Positions 52,037 through 61,503 are shown, counted from the stretch's first letter. The stretch: DNA of 64,000 nt from Algoriphagus antarcticus (GCF_002150685.1 NZ_MSSW01000002.1:124001-188000), one strand, 5' to 3'. The notes: a model not told the origin generated them from the letters alone. Numbers and translations: made by a program.

Positions 52037-53119
52037 ATGCGAAATGTCCTCTTGCATCTTTTAATTCTCAGCCTTTTTTCTTGTAAATCTTCTCCTTCTC
52101 AAGAAGCTTCTGAAGAATTTATCAAAGGTGTATATGGCAATCCTGGAACGCTACTGAAAGCAGGGTATTCTTTTGATTCCCTAGGAATGAATGCCGTTTT
52201 TGTCAGGAGTGGTTCGCTCAACCGGGAGTTTTACGACAATTCTAAAAAGCAAGGAGTAAAGGTGTTTGTGGAGTTTGCCACCCTAAACGGAAAGGAATAC
52301 CTGATAGATCATCCCGATGCATGGCCAATCAATGAAAAAGGGTTAAAATCACCTCCTGCGGATTGGTTTATGGGGATTTGCCCCACTCATCCAGGATTCA
52401 AAGCCTTTCGGGCTGATCAATTAAAAGAGATCCTGCGCGACTATGAGGTGGATGGAGTTTTTCTGGATTACGTGCATTGGCATGCCCAATTTGAAACCCC
52501 TGAGCCGCTTTTACCCGAGACCTGTTTTTGTAATCGGTGTACTGGAGCTTTCGAAGCAGCTATAGATACGGTGATTCCTGCTGAAACTATTGCACAACGA
52601 GCAGAATGGATTTTGAAAAATCTCGATCCACAGTGGAGAAAATGGCGAGTGGAGGTACTCAACGGCTGGGTAGAGGATATGGGGGAAATCCTCAAATCGC
52701 AACAGCCTGCGGCAAAATTAGGGGTGTTTCACTGTGCCTGGTATCCCTCTGATTTTGATTCTGCCTTATACAGAACTCTGGGCTTGGACCTTACTTCTTT
52801 AGCTGAGCGAGTGGATGTGCTGGCTCCCATGCTTTTCCATCACATGACAGGAAGGCCGACGAGCTGGGTAGGAGAGTATGTGTCTTGGATTGGGCAGACT
52901 CTCAAGGTAGAGGAAGGCGGGAAGTTGCAAATTTGGCCGATTGTCCAAGCCCATAATAAACCGGGGATCGTCAGTCCTGAAGAATTTCGAAAAGTGATGA
53001 TCGAAGGTTCTAAGTTTCCTGCCTCAGGAATCATGATGTTTTCAGATCAGTCATTAGTCGAGGATCCCGAGAAAATCCGCGTGATGAAGGAGCTTTATTC
53101 CAAAGAAAGACCCAAGTAG
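52037..53119 (+). CDS. Lipoprotein with glycosidase-like TIM barrel
   Basis: 360 residues. A short lipoprotein signal (LFSC, Cys near residue 16) is followed by a TIM-barrel-like fold resembling hypothetical glycosyl hydrolase (GHL-type) families: strand motifs VDGVFLDYVHWH near residue 141, VDVLAPMLFHHM near residue 261, and SGIMMFSDQS near residue 334. A CFCNRC cysteine pair sits near residue 163. The catalytic residues cannot be named; the Asp in FLDYVHW is a candidate. It may act on glycans at the cell surface. Single gene, convergent with the epimerase gene. Confidence 0.72.
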   Translation: MRNVLLHLLILSLFSCKSSPSQEASEEFIKGVYGNPGTLLKAGYSFDSLGMNAVFVRSGSLNREFYDNSKKQGVKVFVEFATLNGKEYLIDHPDAWPINEKGLKSPPADWFMGICPTHPGFKAFRADQLKEILRDYEVDGVFLDYVHWHAQFETPEPLLPETCFCNRCTGAFEAAIDTVIPAETIAQRAEWILKNLDPQWRKWRVEVLNGWVEDMGEILKSQQPAAKLGVFHCAWYPSDFDSALYRTLGLDLTSLAERVDVLAPMLFHHMTGRPTSWVGEYVSWIGQTLKVEEGGKLQIWPIVQAHNKPGIVSPEEFRKVMIEGSKFPASGIMMFSDQSLVEDPEKIRVMKELYSKERPK

Positions 53120-53209
53120 GAGTTATTTTGGCTTTGGGTCTCGTCAGTCAATCGTGGAATGGTAGGAGTTAATTAAGCTCAGTACGAGGCTTGCCTTACC
53201 AATAACCAA

Positions 53210-54112
53210 TCACTCCCCTTTCACATATTTTCTCCAATTATGCTGCTCATTAAACCCTAGCACTTCGCGGATTTTGCGGTTTGAAAATAAAGCTTCATGT
53301 TCCCCCAGTTCACTTGTAATTGGCACGCCAGGGAAGAATCGTTCCGCTAATTCTTTACTGGGTATAATCGCACCGTTGTGATCGTTTCCGGCATTGAAAA
53401 CCTGATATCCCAAATCATCTTTTTTCAAACATAAATCCACAATCTGACCCAGGTCTCGTGCATCGATATAACAGAACGCATTCCTGCGGCGCACTTCGGG
53501 ATGTTTGAAATAATGCGGAAACAGTTCATCGTATTCGTGAGGCTCAATCACATTTCCGATACGAAGTGCATAAATATCAAATCCTGACCGTCGCTGGAAA
53601 CTGCGCGCCGTTTTCTCATTAACGACCTTCGATAATCCATAGCTATCCATGGGATCAACATCATAACCCTCTTCTAAAGGCAGCGTATGAGGATCGGTTT
53701 GGCCATCCGAAAAACAGATACCGTAGGTGGTCTCAGACGAAGCAATAATAATCTTCTTAATTCCAAGCTTAACAGCCGCTTCAATCACATTGTAGGTACC
53801 GATGGTGTTGACCCGAAATGTTTCATTGTCAGGATTGATTAAGATCCTGGGCACGGCAGCAAAATGTACTACAGCATCAAATTTTGGAACGCCATCACCT
53901 GCTTCCAATTCATCCAAGCCGGCATACGAACTCATGGCATTAAACATTTGCCCGGAATCCGTAATATCAGCGATCAGATTATCCACCCCTGGGTAATCCA
54001 ACCGCTTGAGATCAACATTCATTACTTTATGTCCTCGGTCGAGAAGGTAGGATATCACGTGCTTTCCTGCTTTTCCCGATCCTCCTGTAAAAAATATTCG
54101 CTTTGTAGTCAT
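53210..54112 (-). CDS. NAD(P)-dependent epimerase/dehydratase (extended SDR)
   Basis: 300 residues. A glycine-rich nucleotide loop (FFTGGSGKAGKH) is followed by an Asp that binds the NAD ribose (NVDLKRLD), the catalytic Ser region (IIIASSETTYG, near residue 121) and YxxxK as YGLSKVVNEK (near residue 165). This is the extended SDR group acting on sugar nucleotides, uronates or related compounds (for example uronate dehydrogenase-like). The GxxGxxG loop is one residue off the classical spacing. A fragment of its 3' end is repeated at 51749. Confidence 0.88.
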   Translation of the reverse strand: MTTKRIFFTGGSGKAGKHVISYLLDRGHKVMNVDLKRLDYPGVDNLIADITDSGQMFNAMSSYAGLDELEAGDGVPKFDAVVHFAAVPRILINPDNETFRVNTIGTYNVIEAAVKLGIKKIIIASSETTYGICFSDGQTDPHTLPLEEGYDVDPMDSYGLSKVVNEKTARSFQRRSGFDIYALRIGNVIEPHEYDELFPHYFKHPEVRRRNAFCYIDARDLGQIVDLCLKKDDLGYQVFNAGNDHNGAIIPSKELAERFFPGVPITSELGEHEALFSNRKIREVLGFNEQHNWRKYVKGE

Positions 54113-54295
54113 GGATTCTTCTTATTTAAAACTGATTTTATTTTAGACAAACTAAATGGTATGCTGTGCATATTCTGTGTCTATATAATGATTAGCTGAA
54201 TTACAAGCTATTTTCTCACCTTGATTCGCTTTTCAAAATATACAACTAAACCTATATCTTACTCCCACCATCATCGAATTTTTTATCTTCATCAC

Positions 54296-54748
54296 ATGAT
54301 CACACTTACCCGTACCGATTCCTCCAATCCTGATTTTATAGCCTTGGTAAAATTGCTGGATGCCTATCTAGCCCAAAAAGACGGCAGAGACCATGACTAT
54401 TATAATCAGTTCAATACCATTGATAAGCTGAAGAATGTAGTCGTTTGCTCAGAAAATGGAATTCCCATGGCATGCGGTGCGATCAAGGAATTTGATGCAG
54501 ACTCAATGGAAGTGAAGCGGATGTTTACCAACCCAGAAGCTAGAGGAAAAGGTTTGGCTTCAAAGGTATTGACAGAACTGGAAGCTTGGACTGAGGAATT
54601 AGGCTATAAGAGTTGTGTGCTGGAAACAGGCAAAAGACAGGTGGAGGCGGTGGCACTTTATAAAAAGAAAGGCTATTCTATCATTCCGAATTATGGGCAA
54701 TACATCCAAATAGAGAACAGTCTATGCTTTCAAAAAGACTTGAAATAG
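54296..54748 (+). CDS. GNAT-family N-acetyltransferase
   Basis: 150 residues from ATG 54296; an upstream ATG at 54221 would add 25 residues without GNAT character. The acetyl-CoA motif is PEARGKGLASKVLTELE near residue 87 (R/QxxGxG/A). The C-terminal end (KKKGYSIIPNYGQY) is typical of the fold. Substrate unknown. It ends 426 bp before the symporter operon and stands alone. Confidence 0.83.
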   Translation: MITLTRTDSSNPDFIALVKLLDAYLAQKDGRDHDYYNQFNTIDKLKNVVVCSENGIPMACGAIKEFDADSMEVKRMFTNPEARGKGLASKVLTELEAWTEELGYKSCVLETGKRQVEAVALYKKKGYSIIPNYGQYIQIENSLCFQKDLK

Positions 54749-55174
54749 CCTACACTTAATTTAATTTATAATTGAATTCTGATGAATGCGAGTGCCAGAA
54801 TCAGGTTTAGTAAAGTAGGAAAAAATCCCTCCCTAAATTGTGTGGCATAAGGTTTTTCCTGCTTTGAGAAGTAACTAGCAGGAGAGAAAAACCTCATTTT
54901 TAACCCACAATTCTTGACTTCAAGCACCTATACGCAATTGACGTAAACTCAAATAAGCTTTACTCTCTGCGAGCATTGCTCTTCACTGGTAAAGAATCAT
55001 TTACTGTTTTGACCTAGCCTTAGTCTTGACCTTATTTAAGATTATTTTAACTTTCAATTGCACTGAATGATCAAAATTATCCTAAAAACCTAATAAAATT
55101 TTGAATATGAGGCTTATTGCGTAACTTTGAAAAATTATATTTCAAAACTGATTTGTTACAAATAAAAAGTGGAT
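54749..55174. other. 426-bp gap with promoter of symporter operon
   Basis: No coding region on either strand. The only feature is a good Bacteroidota promoter just upstream of the symporter gene, listed separately. Confidence 0.6.
55100..55129 (+). promoter_or_regulatory. Bacteroidota-type promoter of symporter operon
   Basis: A -33 TTTG (55100-55103) and a -7 TAACTTTG (55122-55129) with 18 bases between them fit the Bacteroidota consensus TTTG-N~19-TAnnTTTG. The expected transcript start is about 55137, leaving a leader of about 40 bases before ATG 55175. Confidence 0.65.
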
Positions 55175-56611
55175 ATGAGTTATTTAGATCTGGGGATCTT
55201 TGTGGCCTACATGCTGGCGATGCTGGGTGTGGGATTTTTTTATATGAGAAAGAACTCAGGTCAGGAGGATTACTACGTGGGTGGCCGGAACATTGGCCAT
55301 TGGCATATCGGTCTTTCGGTCGTCGCAACTGACGTAGGTGGAGGCTTTTCTATTGGACTTGGTGGGCTCGGGTTTGTCATGGGCATGTCAGGTTCTTGGA
55401 TGCTATTTACCGGACTTTTGGGTGCTTGGCTTGCGGCAGTGATTTTGATTCCAAGAGTAAAGTCTGATCCAGCTTTTGCCAAGTTTTTCACCTTTCCTCA
55501 GATCATAGGGCATCTATATAATTCCACTACAGCTAAAGTAGCTGCTGTGATTTGCTTCCTTGGGTACCTTGGTTTTACTTCTTCACAGCTATTAGCTGGC
55601 GCTAAGCTTGCTTCAGGTACTTTTGAAGAGTTGGATCTTTCTTACGCACTTTTGATCATGGGCGCTGTGGCGGTGGTATATACTGTAATGGGTGGGCTGA
55701 AGGCTGTGATCTACACGGATACGATTCAATGGATAGTTTTGATGGCAGGATTGATGTTCATCGGAATCCCAATTTCCTATAATTATGTAGGTGGCTGGGA
55801 AGGAATCCAAAGCACTTTGCCACAGGAGTTTTTCTCATTTTCCAATCTCACTTGGCAGAATCTTGCCAACTGGGGAATTACGATAATCCCAATCTGGTTT
55901 GTAGGGATGACGCTATATCAGCGGATTTTTGCTGCTCGGGACGTAAAGTCTGCCAAGAAGGCTTGGTTCATCGCGGGACTTTTCGAATGGCCCATCATGG
56001 CACTTTTAGGAGTTTCTTTGGGTTTACTATCCAGAGTAGCAGTGGAGCAAGGTGCATTGGAGGGTTTTACGACAGCGATGGATCCTGAGATGGGGCTTCC
56101 TGTTTTGCTAAGCCAGATCTTACCAGCCGGTATTTTGGGCTTGATGATGTCAGCTTATTTCTCAGCAGTTCTCTCTACGGCAGATTCTTGCTTGATGGCA
56201 GCTTCGGGAAATCTTACCACGGATATTCTGGGGAAGTATTACACTGAGAAATCTTTGAAAGAAGAGATGAGAATCTCTCAGTTACTGACATTGGTAATTG
56301 GAATTGTGGCAATTATTATTGCTTGGCAGATGACGGAAGTTTTGAGTATGATGCTATATTCCTATGCCTTTATGGTCTCAGGACTATTTGTACCAGTGAT
56401 CGCAGGTTTGTTCTTTGGGCAGACAAGCGCCACAGCAGCTACTTCGTCCATGATCGCAGGAGGCTCTTTGACGGCTGGATTGATTATATCTGAGGTCTCG
56501 CTTCCATTTGGTTTGGATGCCAATTTATTTGGACTTACCCTCTCTTTGCTGACATTTTTGTCAGTGATTTATTATGAAAAAAATTACAGATCAAAGTTAA
56601 AATCTATATGA
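55175..56611 (+). CDS. Sodium:solute symporter (SSS family)
   Basis: 478 residues from ATG 55175 (a GTG at 55169 is possible). About 13 predicted membrane helices in the LeuT-type 5+5 arrangement, with SSS signatures: EDYYVGGRNIGHWHIGLSVVATDVGGG in the first repeat and the AYFSAVLSTADSCLM segment near residue 330. It takes up a solute with Na+; here the neighbouring racemase suggests an amino acid or a derivative. The stop overlaps the acetyltransferase start by four bases. Confidence 0.9.
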   Translation: MSYLDLGIFVAYMLAMLGVGFFYMRKNSGQEDYYVGGRNIGHWHIGLSVVATDVGGGFSIGLGGLGFVMGMSGSWMLFTGLLGAWLAAVILIPRVKSDPAFAKFFTFPQIIGHLYNSTTAKVAAVICFLGYLGFTSSQLLAGAKLASGTFEELDLSYALLIMGAVAVVYTVMGGLKAVIYTDTIQWIVLMAGLMFIGIPISYNYVGGWEGIQSTLPQEFFSFSNLTWQNLANWGITIIPIWFVGMTLYQRIFAARDVKSAKKAWFIAGLFEWPIMALLGVSLGLLSRVAVEQGALEGFTTAMDPEMGLPVLLSQILPAGILGLMMSAYFSAVLSTADSCLMAASGNLTTDILGKYYTEKSLKEEMRISQLLTLVIGIVAIIIAWQMTEVLSMMLYSYAFMVSGLFVPVIAGLFFGQTSATAATSSMIAGGSLTAGLIISEVSLPFGLDANLFGLTLSLLTFLSVIYYEKNYRSKLKSI

Positions 56612-57048
56612 TCAAATTAGAAACTCTAGCAACTATCGACAGCGCAACTTATTTACAAAAGAATGAGATTGCAGATTTCCTTTTCCTTCACCTTGGCCAA
56701 TACGGCGACCCTAAGGATGATATAATGAAATGTCTGGATTATGCACTGGATCAAAGTATGCATGCAGGAGGTTTTGTAGTCATGGCTCGGGAGAACGGCA
56801 AAATACTCGGCGCACTTATCATGAATAAAACAGGTATGTCGGGCTATATTCCAGAGAATATCCTCGTTTATATCGCGGTAGATGCTGACCAAAGAGGAAA
56901 AGGTATCGGAGGTAAAATCATGGAAACTGCAATCAAAATGGCCAATGGTTCTATTGCCTTGCACGTGGAAGCAGATAATCCTGCCAAAAAACTATACGAA
57001 CGAATCGGTTTCACCAACAAATACCTTGAAATGAGGTTGACGAAGTAA
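56608..57048 (+). CDS. GNAT-family N-acetyltransferase of symporter operon
   Basis: 146 residues. The acetyl-CoA motif is DQRGKGIGGKIMETAI near residue 94, and the end (NPAKKLYERIGF) is typical. It overlaps the symporter by ATGA and is followed by the racemase after one base, so all three are one transcriptional and probably functional unit. It may acetylate the imported amino acid. Confidence 0.88.
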   Translation: MIKLETLATIDSATYLQKNEIADFLFLHLGQYGDPKDDIMKCLDYALDQSMHAGGFVVMARENGKILGALIMNKTGMSGYIPENILVYIAVDADQRGKGIGGKIMETAIKMANGSIALHVEADNPAKKLYERIGFTNKYLEMRLTK

Positions 57049-57049
57049 C

Positions 57050-58123
57050 ATGGCTTATTTGACATTAAATAGAGCTAAGCTCAAGGAGAATTTTGACTAT
57101 CTCAAACAGACCTTTACCGCTAATGAAGTTTCGTGGGGAGTGGTATCAAAATTACTTTGTGGTGATAGACTTTTTCTTCAAGAACTAATCAATCTTGGAG
57201 TAGATGAAGTTCACGATAGTCGGATCAGTAATCTGGCCATGGTAAAGTCTCTTAATCCAGAAATCCAGACAGTTTATATAAAGCCTGTATCCAAAAGGAA
57301 TGTAGGTAAAATGGTTCAGTTTGCTGATGTAAGTTTGAATAGCGAACTGGAAACTATCCGATGGATCAGCCAAGAAGCTGTGGAGCAGAGCAAAAATCAC
57401 AAGATCATCATTATGGTCGAGACTGGCGACCTTCGTGAAGGAGTAATGGGAGATCAATTGGTGGAATTTTATTCCCAAATCTTCCAACTTCCCAATATCG
57501 ATGTAATCGGTCTTGGCACTAATCTCAATTGTCTCAATGGCGTGATGCCTTCTTCTGATAAACTCATTCAACTTTCGCTTTACAAGCAAATCATTGAGTT
57601 AAAGTTCAATAAGGAGATTCCTTGGGTTTCCGCAGGGACCTCAGTGACCATACCTTTGATGCTGACTCAGCAGCTCCCTAAAGGAATTAATCATTTCAGA
57701 GTCGGAGAGACCTTGTATTTTGGCCTGGATTTATTTGAGGAAAAAGTGATTGAAGGCATGAACGATGATGTCTTTGAACTGCATGCTGAGATCATCGAAA
57801 TGCAGGAAAAGCCACTTTTACCCGTTGGTAATCTGGCTGCTAACCCTCAAGGAGAAACTGCTGAAATCGACCAATCTCTCTATGGCAAAAGCTCCTTTCG
57901 AGCTATTATCGATATTGGATTGCTCGACGTGGATCCAAAATACTTGATTCCTGTTGATGGGGAATATGAAATCCTTGGAGGTAGTTCAGATATGTTGATC
58001 ATTAACCTGGGTGAAAATCCTAATAACTATAAGGTGGGAGACACCCTAAATTTCCACATGAAATACATGGGTGCTTTGAGTTTATTGAGCTCAAACTACA
58101 TTGAAAAAAAAGTTATAGATTAG
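57050..58123 (+). CDS. PLP-dependent amino-acid racemase (ornithine/alanine racemase-like)
   Basis: 357 residues. The N-terminal TIM barrel carries the PLP lysine in VVSKLLCGD near residue 34, as in alanine racemase fold-type III enzymes of the ornithine-racemase (Orr/YhfX-like) branch. The middle (VETGDLREGVM, near residue 122; SAGTSVT, near residue 196; HFRVGETLYFG, near residue 216) holds phosphate-binding and catalytic parts. It should interconvert L- and D-forms of an amino acid. With the symporter and acetyltransferase in the same operon, uptake then racemisation or acetylation of a particular amino acid is inferred. Confidence 0.87.
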   Translation: MAYLTLNRAKLKENFDYLKQTFTANEVSWGVVSKLLCGDRLFLQELINLGVDEVHDSRISNLAMVKSLNPEIQTVYIKPVSKRNVGKMVQFADVSLNSELETIRWISQEAVEQSKNHKIIIMVETGDLREGVMGDQLVEFYSQIFQLPNIDVIGLGTNLNCLNGVMPSSDKLIQLSLYKQIIELKFNKEIPWVSAGTSVTIPLMLTQQLPKGINHFRVGETLYFGLDLFEEKVIEGMNDDVFELHAEIIEMQEKPLLPVGNLAANPQGETAEIDQSLYGKSSFRAIIDIGLLDVDPKYLIPVDGEYEILGGSSDMLIINLGENPNNYKVGDTLNFHMKYMGALSLLSSNYIEKKVID

Positions 58124-58196
58124 AAATTTAGTCTTAGAGAAATCTTTTGGCATGGTCGTGGCAATATAGAGTTGTAAAACCAACTAGTATTTGACT

Positions 58197-58790
58197 ATGA
58201 AAAAAGTATTGTTAATTCTTGCCCTTGGACTGGGAGCAGTTCAACTCTCTCAAGCACAATCATCAGAAAAGCCAGGAGGATTTGGTATCCGTGGTGGTGC
58301 CAGCTTATTCAATTTTGGTGGTGATGATGTTTCAGAAAATAGTTACACCAACAGAGTAGGCTTCCACGTAGGTGGTTACACCATGTTGTTTATGACTGAT
58401 CGGTTGGCATTGGAACCGGGAGTTTACTACTCTGTGAAAGGAACTCAAAATGATGACTTCGCAGATAGCAGAGCTATTTTAAGCTATGTAGATGTTCCAG
58501 TTCTTTTGAGATTGTATCCGGTAGACGGGATCAATATATTCGCCGGGCCTCAGATTTCCTTCTTGGCAAGTTCCAAGTTTGAAGGAGATTTCTTTGGGAA
58601 TACGGTTTCTTATGACTCAGATGCGATCAAAGAAACTGACTTTGCCATAGTGCTTGGTGTTGGATATAATCTTCCAAAAGGTTTCAACGTTCAGGCTTCT
58701 TATGATTACGGTTTCACTCCGATTTTCAAAGACAGTGACGCTGATGTATTCAATAGAGGCTTCAAATTGTCTGCTGGCTATACGTTCTAA
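58197..58790 (+). CDS. PorT-like outer-membrane beta-barrel protein
   Basis: 197 residues from ATG 58197. A clear signal peptide (MKKVLLILALGLGAVQLSQAQ) is followed by an eight-stranded barrel-like pattern similar to the protein at 26504, with an aromatic end (AGYTF). The region DVPVLLRL matches both proteins. Function unknown. A strong terminator follows at 58819. Confidence 0.88.
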   Translation: MKKVLLILALGLGAVQLSQAQSSEKPGGFGIRGGASLFNFGGDDVSENSYTNRVGFHVGGYTMLFMTDRLALEPGVYYSVKGTQNDDFADSRAILSYVDVPVLLRLYPVDGINIFAGPQISFLASSKFEGDFFGNTVSYDSDAIKETDFAIVLGVGYNLPKGFNVQASYDYGFTPIFKDSDADVFNRGFKLSAGYTF

Positions 58791-58818
58791 GAGAAGATGT
58801 ATTATTAATTATTATAGA

Positions 58819-58855
58819 AAAATGCCTCCGTCTAGATTGCGGAGGCATTTTTTTT
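58819..58855 (+). terminator. Strong rho-independent terminator
   Basis: AATGCCTCCG (58821-58830) pairs with CGGAGGCATT (58840-58849), nine-base loop, with A-run before and a run of T after. Works in both directions; closes the barrel-protein gene. Confidence 0.92.
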
Positions 58856-58960
58856 AACCGAAATTTTACACAGAGAGCGCAGTTGAGTACACTAGAATAA
58901 TATTCGACCAAGTGAATGTCTCGACTCGAAGTCCTCATTTTTATATTCTCTTACATGTAA

Positions 58961-59113
58961 TTACTCTATTCTGCCAGTAAAAGTCACAGTGTTTTGTAGA
59001 ATCTGGTAAACACTAGTATCTACGACACTTCGGGCACCTGTATTCCACTCGTCGGGCAGGGGGTCTTTCAAATCAAAGGAAGCTTGACTATTTGCATCAC
59101 TAAGTATAACCAT
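58961..59113 (-). CDS. Possible 50-residue ORF after diheme cytochrome
   Basis: ATG at 59113 opens a 50-codon frame seven bases after the cytochrome stop on the same strand, ending with TAA at 58961. The sequence (MVILSDANSQASFDLKDP, then NTVTFTGRIE) has a sensible composition but matches nothing I know. It could be a third gene of the operon or a fragment of a lost one. Confidence 0.35.
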   Translation of the reverse strand: MVILSDANSQASFDLKDPLPDEWNTGARSVVDTSVYQILQNTVTFTGRIE

Positions 59114-59119
59114 TTTCCC

Positions 59120-60211
59120 TTATTTCATACTGTTGATCCAATCTTTGATTAGCTGAACGCCCTCTTTATGGACAGTGGTTCTTCCAAGCTCAGGCATTGC
59201 AATTCCGACTTCTGTGGAATTCATTCGGTGGGTAAGAATAGATTCATCTGCTTTGCCAGGTACAATATCAAAGTCAAAGCTTCCAGCACCGTTTCCTGCT
59301 GCTACAGGGATTTTATTCACACCCAGTTTCAAAGGGTCTGTTTGGTCATAGGTGAGAAAAAGTCCTGAAGTACTCGCGGGTCCTTCTGCACTGTGACAAT
59401 GAGAGCAATTGATGTCCAAATAAGCCATCGCTCTATCATCCAAAGGAAGATTTTTGTTTTCGTAATTGATCATAGCAGGATTAGCTTTCTCTTCCTCAAA
59501 ACCTTCTAATTTGCCCAATTCAGTCCAATACGCTAACTGATTGGCTTTGCCAGATTGGTATTCTAGCTCATTATTTAAATGTTGAACTTTCACACCTATT
59601 GGAGCCAATATTTCAGATTTATTATGACAGGTTTTGCATTGATTTTTGTTGGGTACGATATAGTTGATTACCTGATCTTTTCCATCGTAATCAGTAAAAG
59701 AGACTTCAATTTCTCCACCTACAACTTTTAGAATCGCTTCAGTCTGACTCTCATTCCATATATAAGGAAAAGCTTCCCAGCCTTTTTCACTAGTGATCAA
59801 AAGTCTGGTTTCAATGATTCTTCTATTCTCTTTAGGCTTTCTGAAGTCCGCGGGATAATAGAAGTTCTTAATTAAAACTGTGCCCTCAGGAAAGTTAAGT
59901 TCATTGTTTGTCAAACTCGCTTTTTCTCCTTCTGGAAAGAAGATAAAACGACTTTTCAGCGCATAATCAGTGAAAAGCGAGGAAGCAGGTGTGTAGGGAA
60001 TTAAGGCTTTTACAGGATTTAACGCTTTCAATTCTCCAGAAAAGAAACCATAAGTAGATAGCCTTTTGTAAGGAAAGCTCCCATCGGCAGACTCATCAAC
60101 TAATGCGGCTTCATTTGTTTCAGTTTTGATAGATTCGTTTTTACAGGCAAAAGTGAAAATCACCAGTGCCAGTAATATATTAACTCCCCAGAAAATCTTG
60201 CTCATTTTCAT
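59120..60211 (-). CDS. SO2930-type diheme c-type cytochrome (TIGR03806)
   Basis: 363 residues. A lipoprotein-like signal (LVIFTFAC, Cys near residue 23) indicates export and anchoring. Two haem-binding motifs, CKTCH near residue 196 and CSHCH near residue 270, mark a diheme cytochrome. This family occurs next to the beta-helix protein TIGR03805, exactly as here (one-base overlap, beta-helix gene first). The pair is conserved in several bacterial phyla but its substrate is not known. A surface oxidase role with electron delivery is inferred. Confidence 0.9.
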   Translation of the reverse strand: MKMSKIFWGVNILLALVIFTFACKNESIKTETNEAALVDESADGSFPYKRLSTYGFFSGELKALNPVKALIPYTPASSLFTDYALKSRFIFFPEGEKASLTNNELNFPEGTVLIKNFYYPADFRKPKENRRIIETRLLITSEKGWEAFPYIWNESQTEAILKVVGGEIEVSFTDYDGKDQVINYIVPNKNQCKTCHNKSEILAPIGVKVQHLNNELEYQSGKANQLAYWTELGKLEGFEEEKANPAMINYENKNLPLDDRAMAYLDINCSHCHSAEGPASTSGLFLTYDQTDPLKLGVNKIPVAAGNGAGSFDFDIVPGKADESILTHRMNSTEVGIAMPELGRTTVHKEGVQLIKDWINSMK

Positions 60212-61503
60212 TACATCTCAGCCAATGTGGTGACGTTTGTATTTACGCTTACAGTGCAGTTTTGGAACGGTGTAGCATCTGCAAAACCTTCAATATTATC
60301 CTCTCCGTTCATTAGAGAAAAGCGGGTAAAGAATAGATCTTCCATGCCTTTTTCTGATAAACAAATTCTCATCGGATTAGTAGTGATGTCTTTGCTGATA
60401 GACTCATCCCAGATTCCATCGTAGATAATATCCTGAGTTTTGGCTGTGCCATGTGCATTGTAAATGCTTACTAATTGTCCCAGTTCTCTACTCAAGTCAG
60501 GGAAACCTTTCGTACGGTCATATTCATTGTCGTGTACATAAACGTCTGTGGTGAAAGGCGACCAGTTGGGTGCTTCGCTCGGAAAGCCTGTGATCTGGTA
60601 ACTGGCAATAGCCACACCTGTGGTTTTGTTGCGAAGGATACGATTGTTGTAGATCTCCACTTCTTTGGCAGCCAGAAGAATCACTCCTGAGCCTGGAGGA
60701 ATCATCGTTACCGTATTGCCATTTGCACCTTCTCCCATTGCTGTTGCAAAGTTCTCGTGGTTATTCTCGATGATGTCATTGTCGTAGATTTTCGTGCCTT
60801 TACCGTCAGCTTTTGGCAATCCTGGCAGATTGAAAACCAAGATCCCGCCAGAGTTATTACGAGCTACGTTTCCGAATACTTCTGCATTATCACAGTTTTC
60901 AATTTCTATTCCAGCAACATTTCCGAAAGCAAGGGAATTTTTGACAATGATATTTTCAGATTGACCCACATAGATTCCTGCATCTCGCGAGTGAGAAGCA
61001 ATGACCTCGTCGATCATCACATTCTTGCATTGTACAGGATAGATCGCGTAGGTTCCATTTTTTGACTTGTCGCCGTTAGTCCAAGTGACATTGATTCTGC
61101 GAAAAGTAATTCCATCGGTATGTTGTGCTTTCACTCCGTCTCCGGGAGCATCTTCGATTGTTAGATCCTGGATAGTAATGTTATTTCCAACAAGTTTAAC
61201 ACCTTCACCCCCGGTTTTTAGGCTTTTGAATGAAAGAACAGTGTGTTCCATCCCAGCACCTTTGATGATGATATTGGATTTATTGTCGAGTATTAGCTGT
61301 GTGCTGAGTTCGTAAAAGCCCGAAGGGATTTCAATTATAGATCCATCTTCCGCCATAATGAAATCTTCCACTATTTTGTCAGTTTCTTCCGCTGTAGCAC
61401 GAGGAATTTTGGAGCTATCGAATGTTTGTTCATTCGAAGAACTGCTGCAGCTAAATCCAATAATCAAAAGTAGAAGTACGAGGGAATAACTTAGTCGTTT
61501 CAT
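60211..61503 (-). CDS. Parallel beta-helix lipoprotein (TIGR03805)
   Basis: 430 residues. A lipobox (IGFSCSS, Cys near residue 19) indicates an anchored exported protein. Residues 60-330 form a right-handed parallel beta-helix with repeated N/D-rich strand turns (NIIIKGAG, NITIQDLTIED, IVKNSLAFGN, AEVFGNVARN). It is the partner of the diheme cytochrome that starts at its last base. Beta-helix proteins often bind or cleave polysaccharides, so a glycan-related role is possible; the xylanase gene on the other strand upstream supports a polysaccharide context. Confidence 0.9.
   Translation of the reverse strand: MKRLSYSLVLLLLIIGFSCSSSSNEQTFDSSKIPRATAEETDKIVEDFIMAEDGSIIEIPSGFYELSTQLILDNKSNIIIKGAGMEHTVLSFKSLKTGGEGVKLVGNNITIQDLTIEDAPGDGVKAQHTDGITFRRINVTWTNGDKSKNGTYAIYPVQCKNVMIDEVIASHSRDAGIYVGQSENIIVKNSLAFGNVAGIEIENCDNAEVFGNVARNNSGGILVFNLPGLPKADGKGTKIYDNDIIENNHENFATAMGEGANGNTVTMIPPGSGVILLAAKEVEIYNNRILRNKTTGVAIASYQITGFPSEAPNWSPFTTDVYVHDNEYDRTKGFPDLSRELGQLVSIYNAHGTAKTQDIIYDGIWDESISKDITTNPMRICLSEKGMEDLFFTRFSLMNGEDNIEGFADATPFQNCTVSVNTNVTTLAEM

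Noticed and set aside
58654..58857. 67-codon plus-strand frame over the barrel gene end and terminator
   Set aside because: Alternative frame of the 58197 gene that reads through its terminator hairpin.
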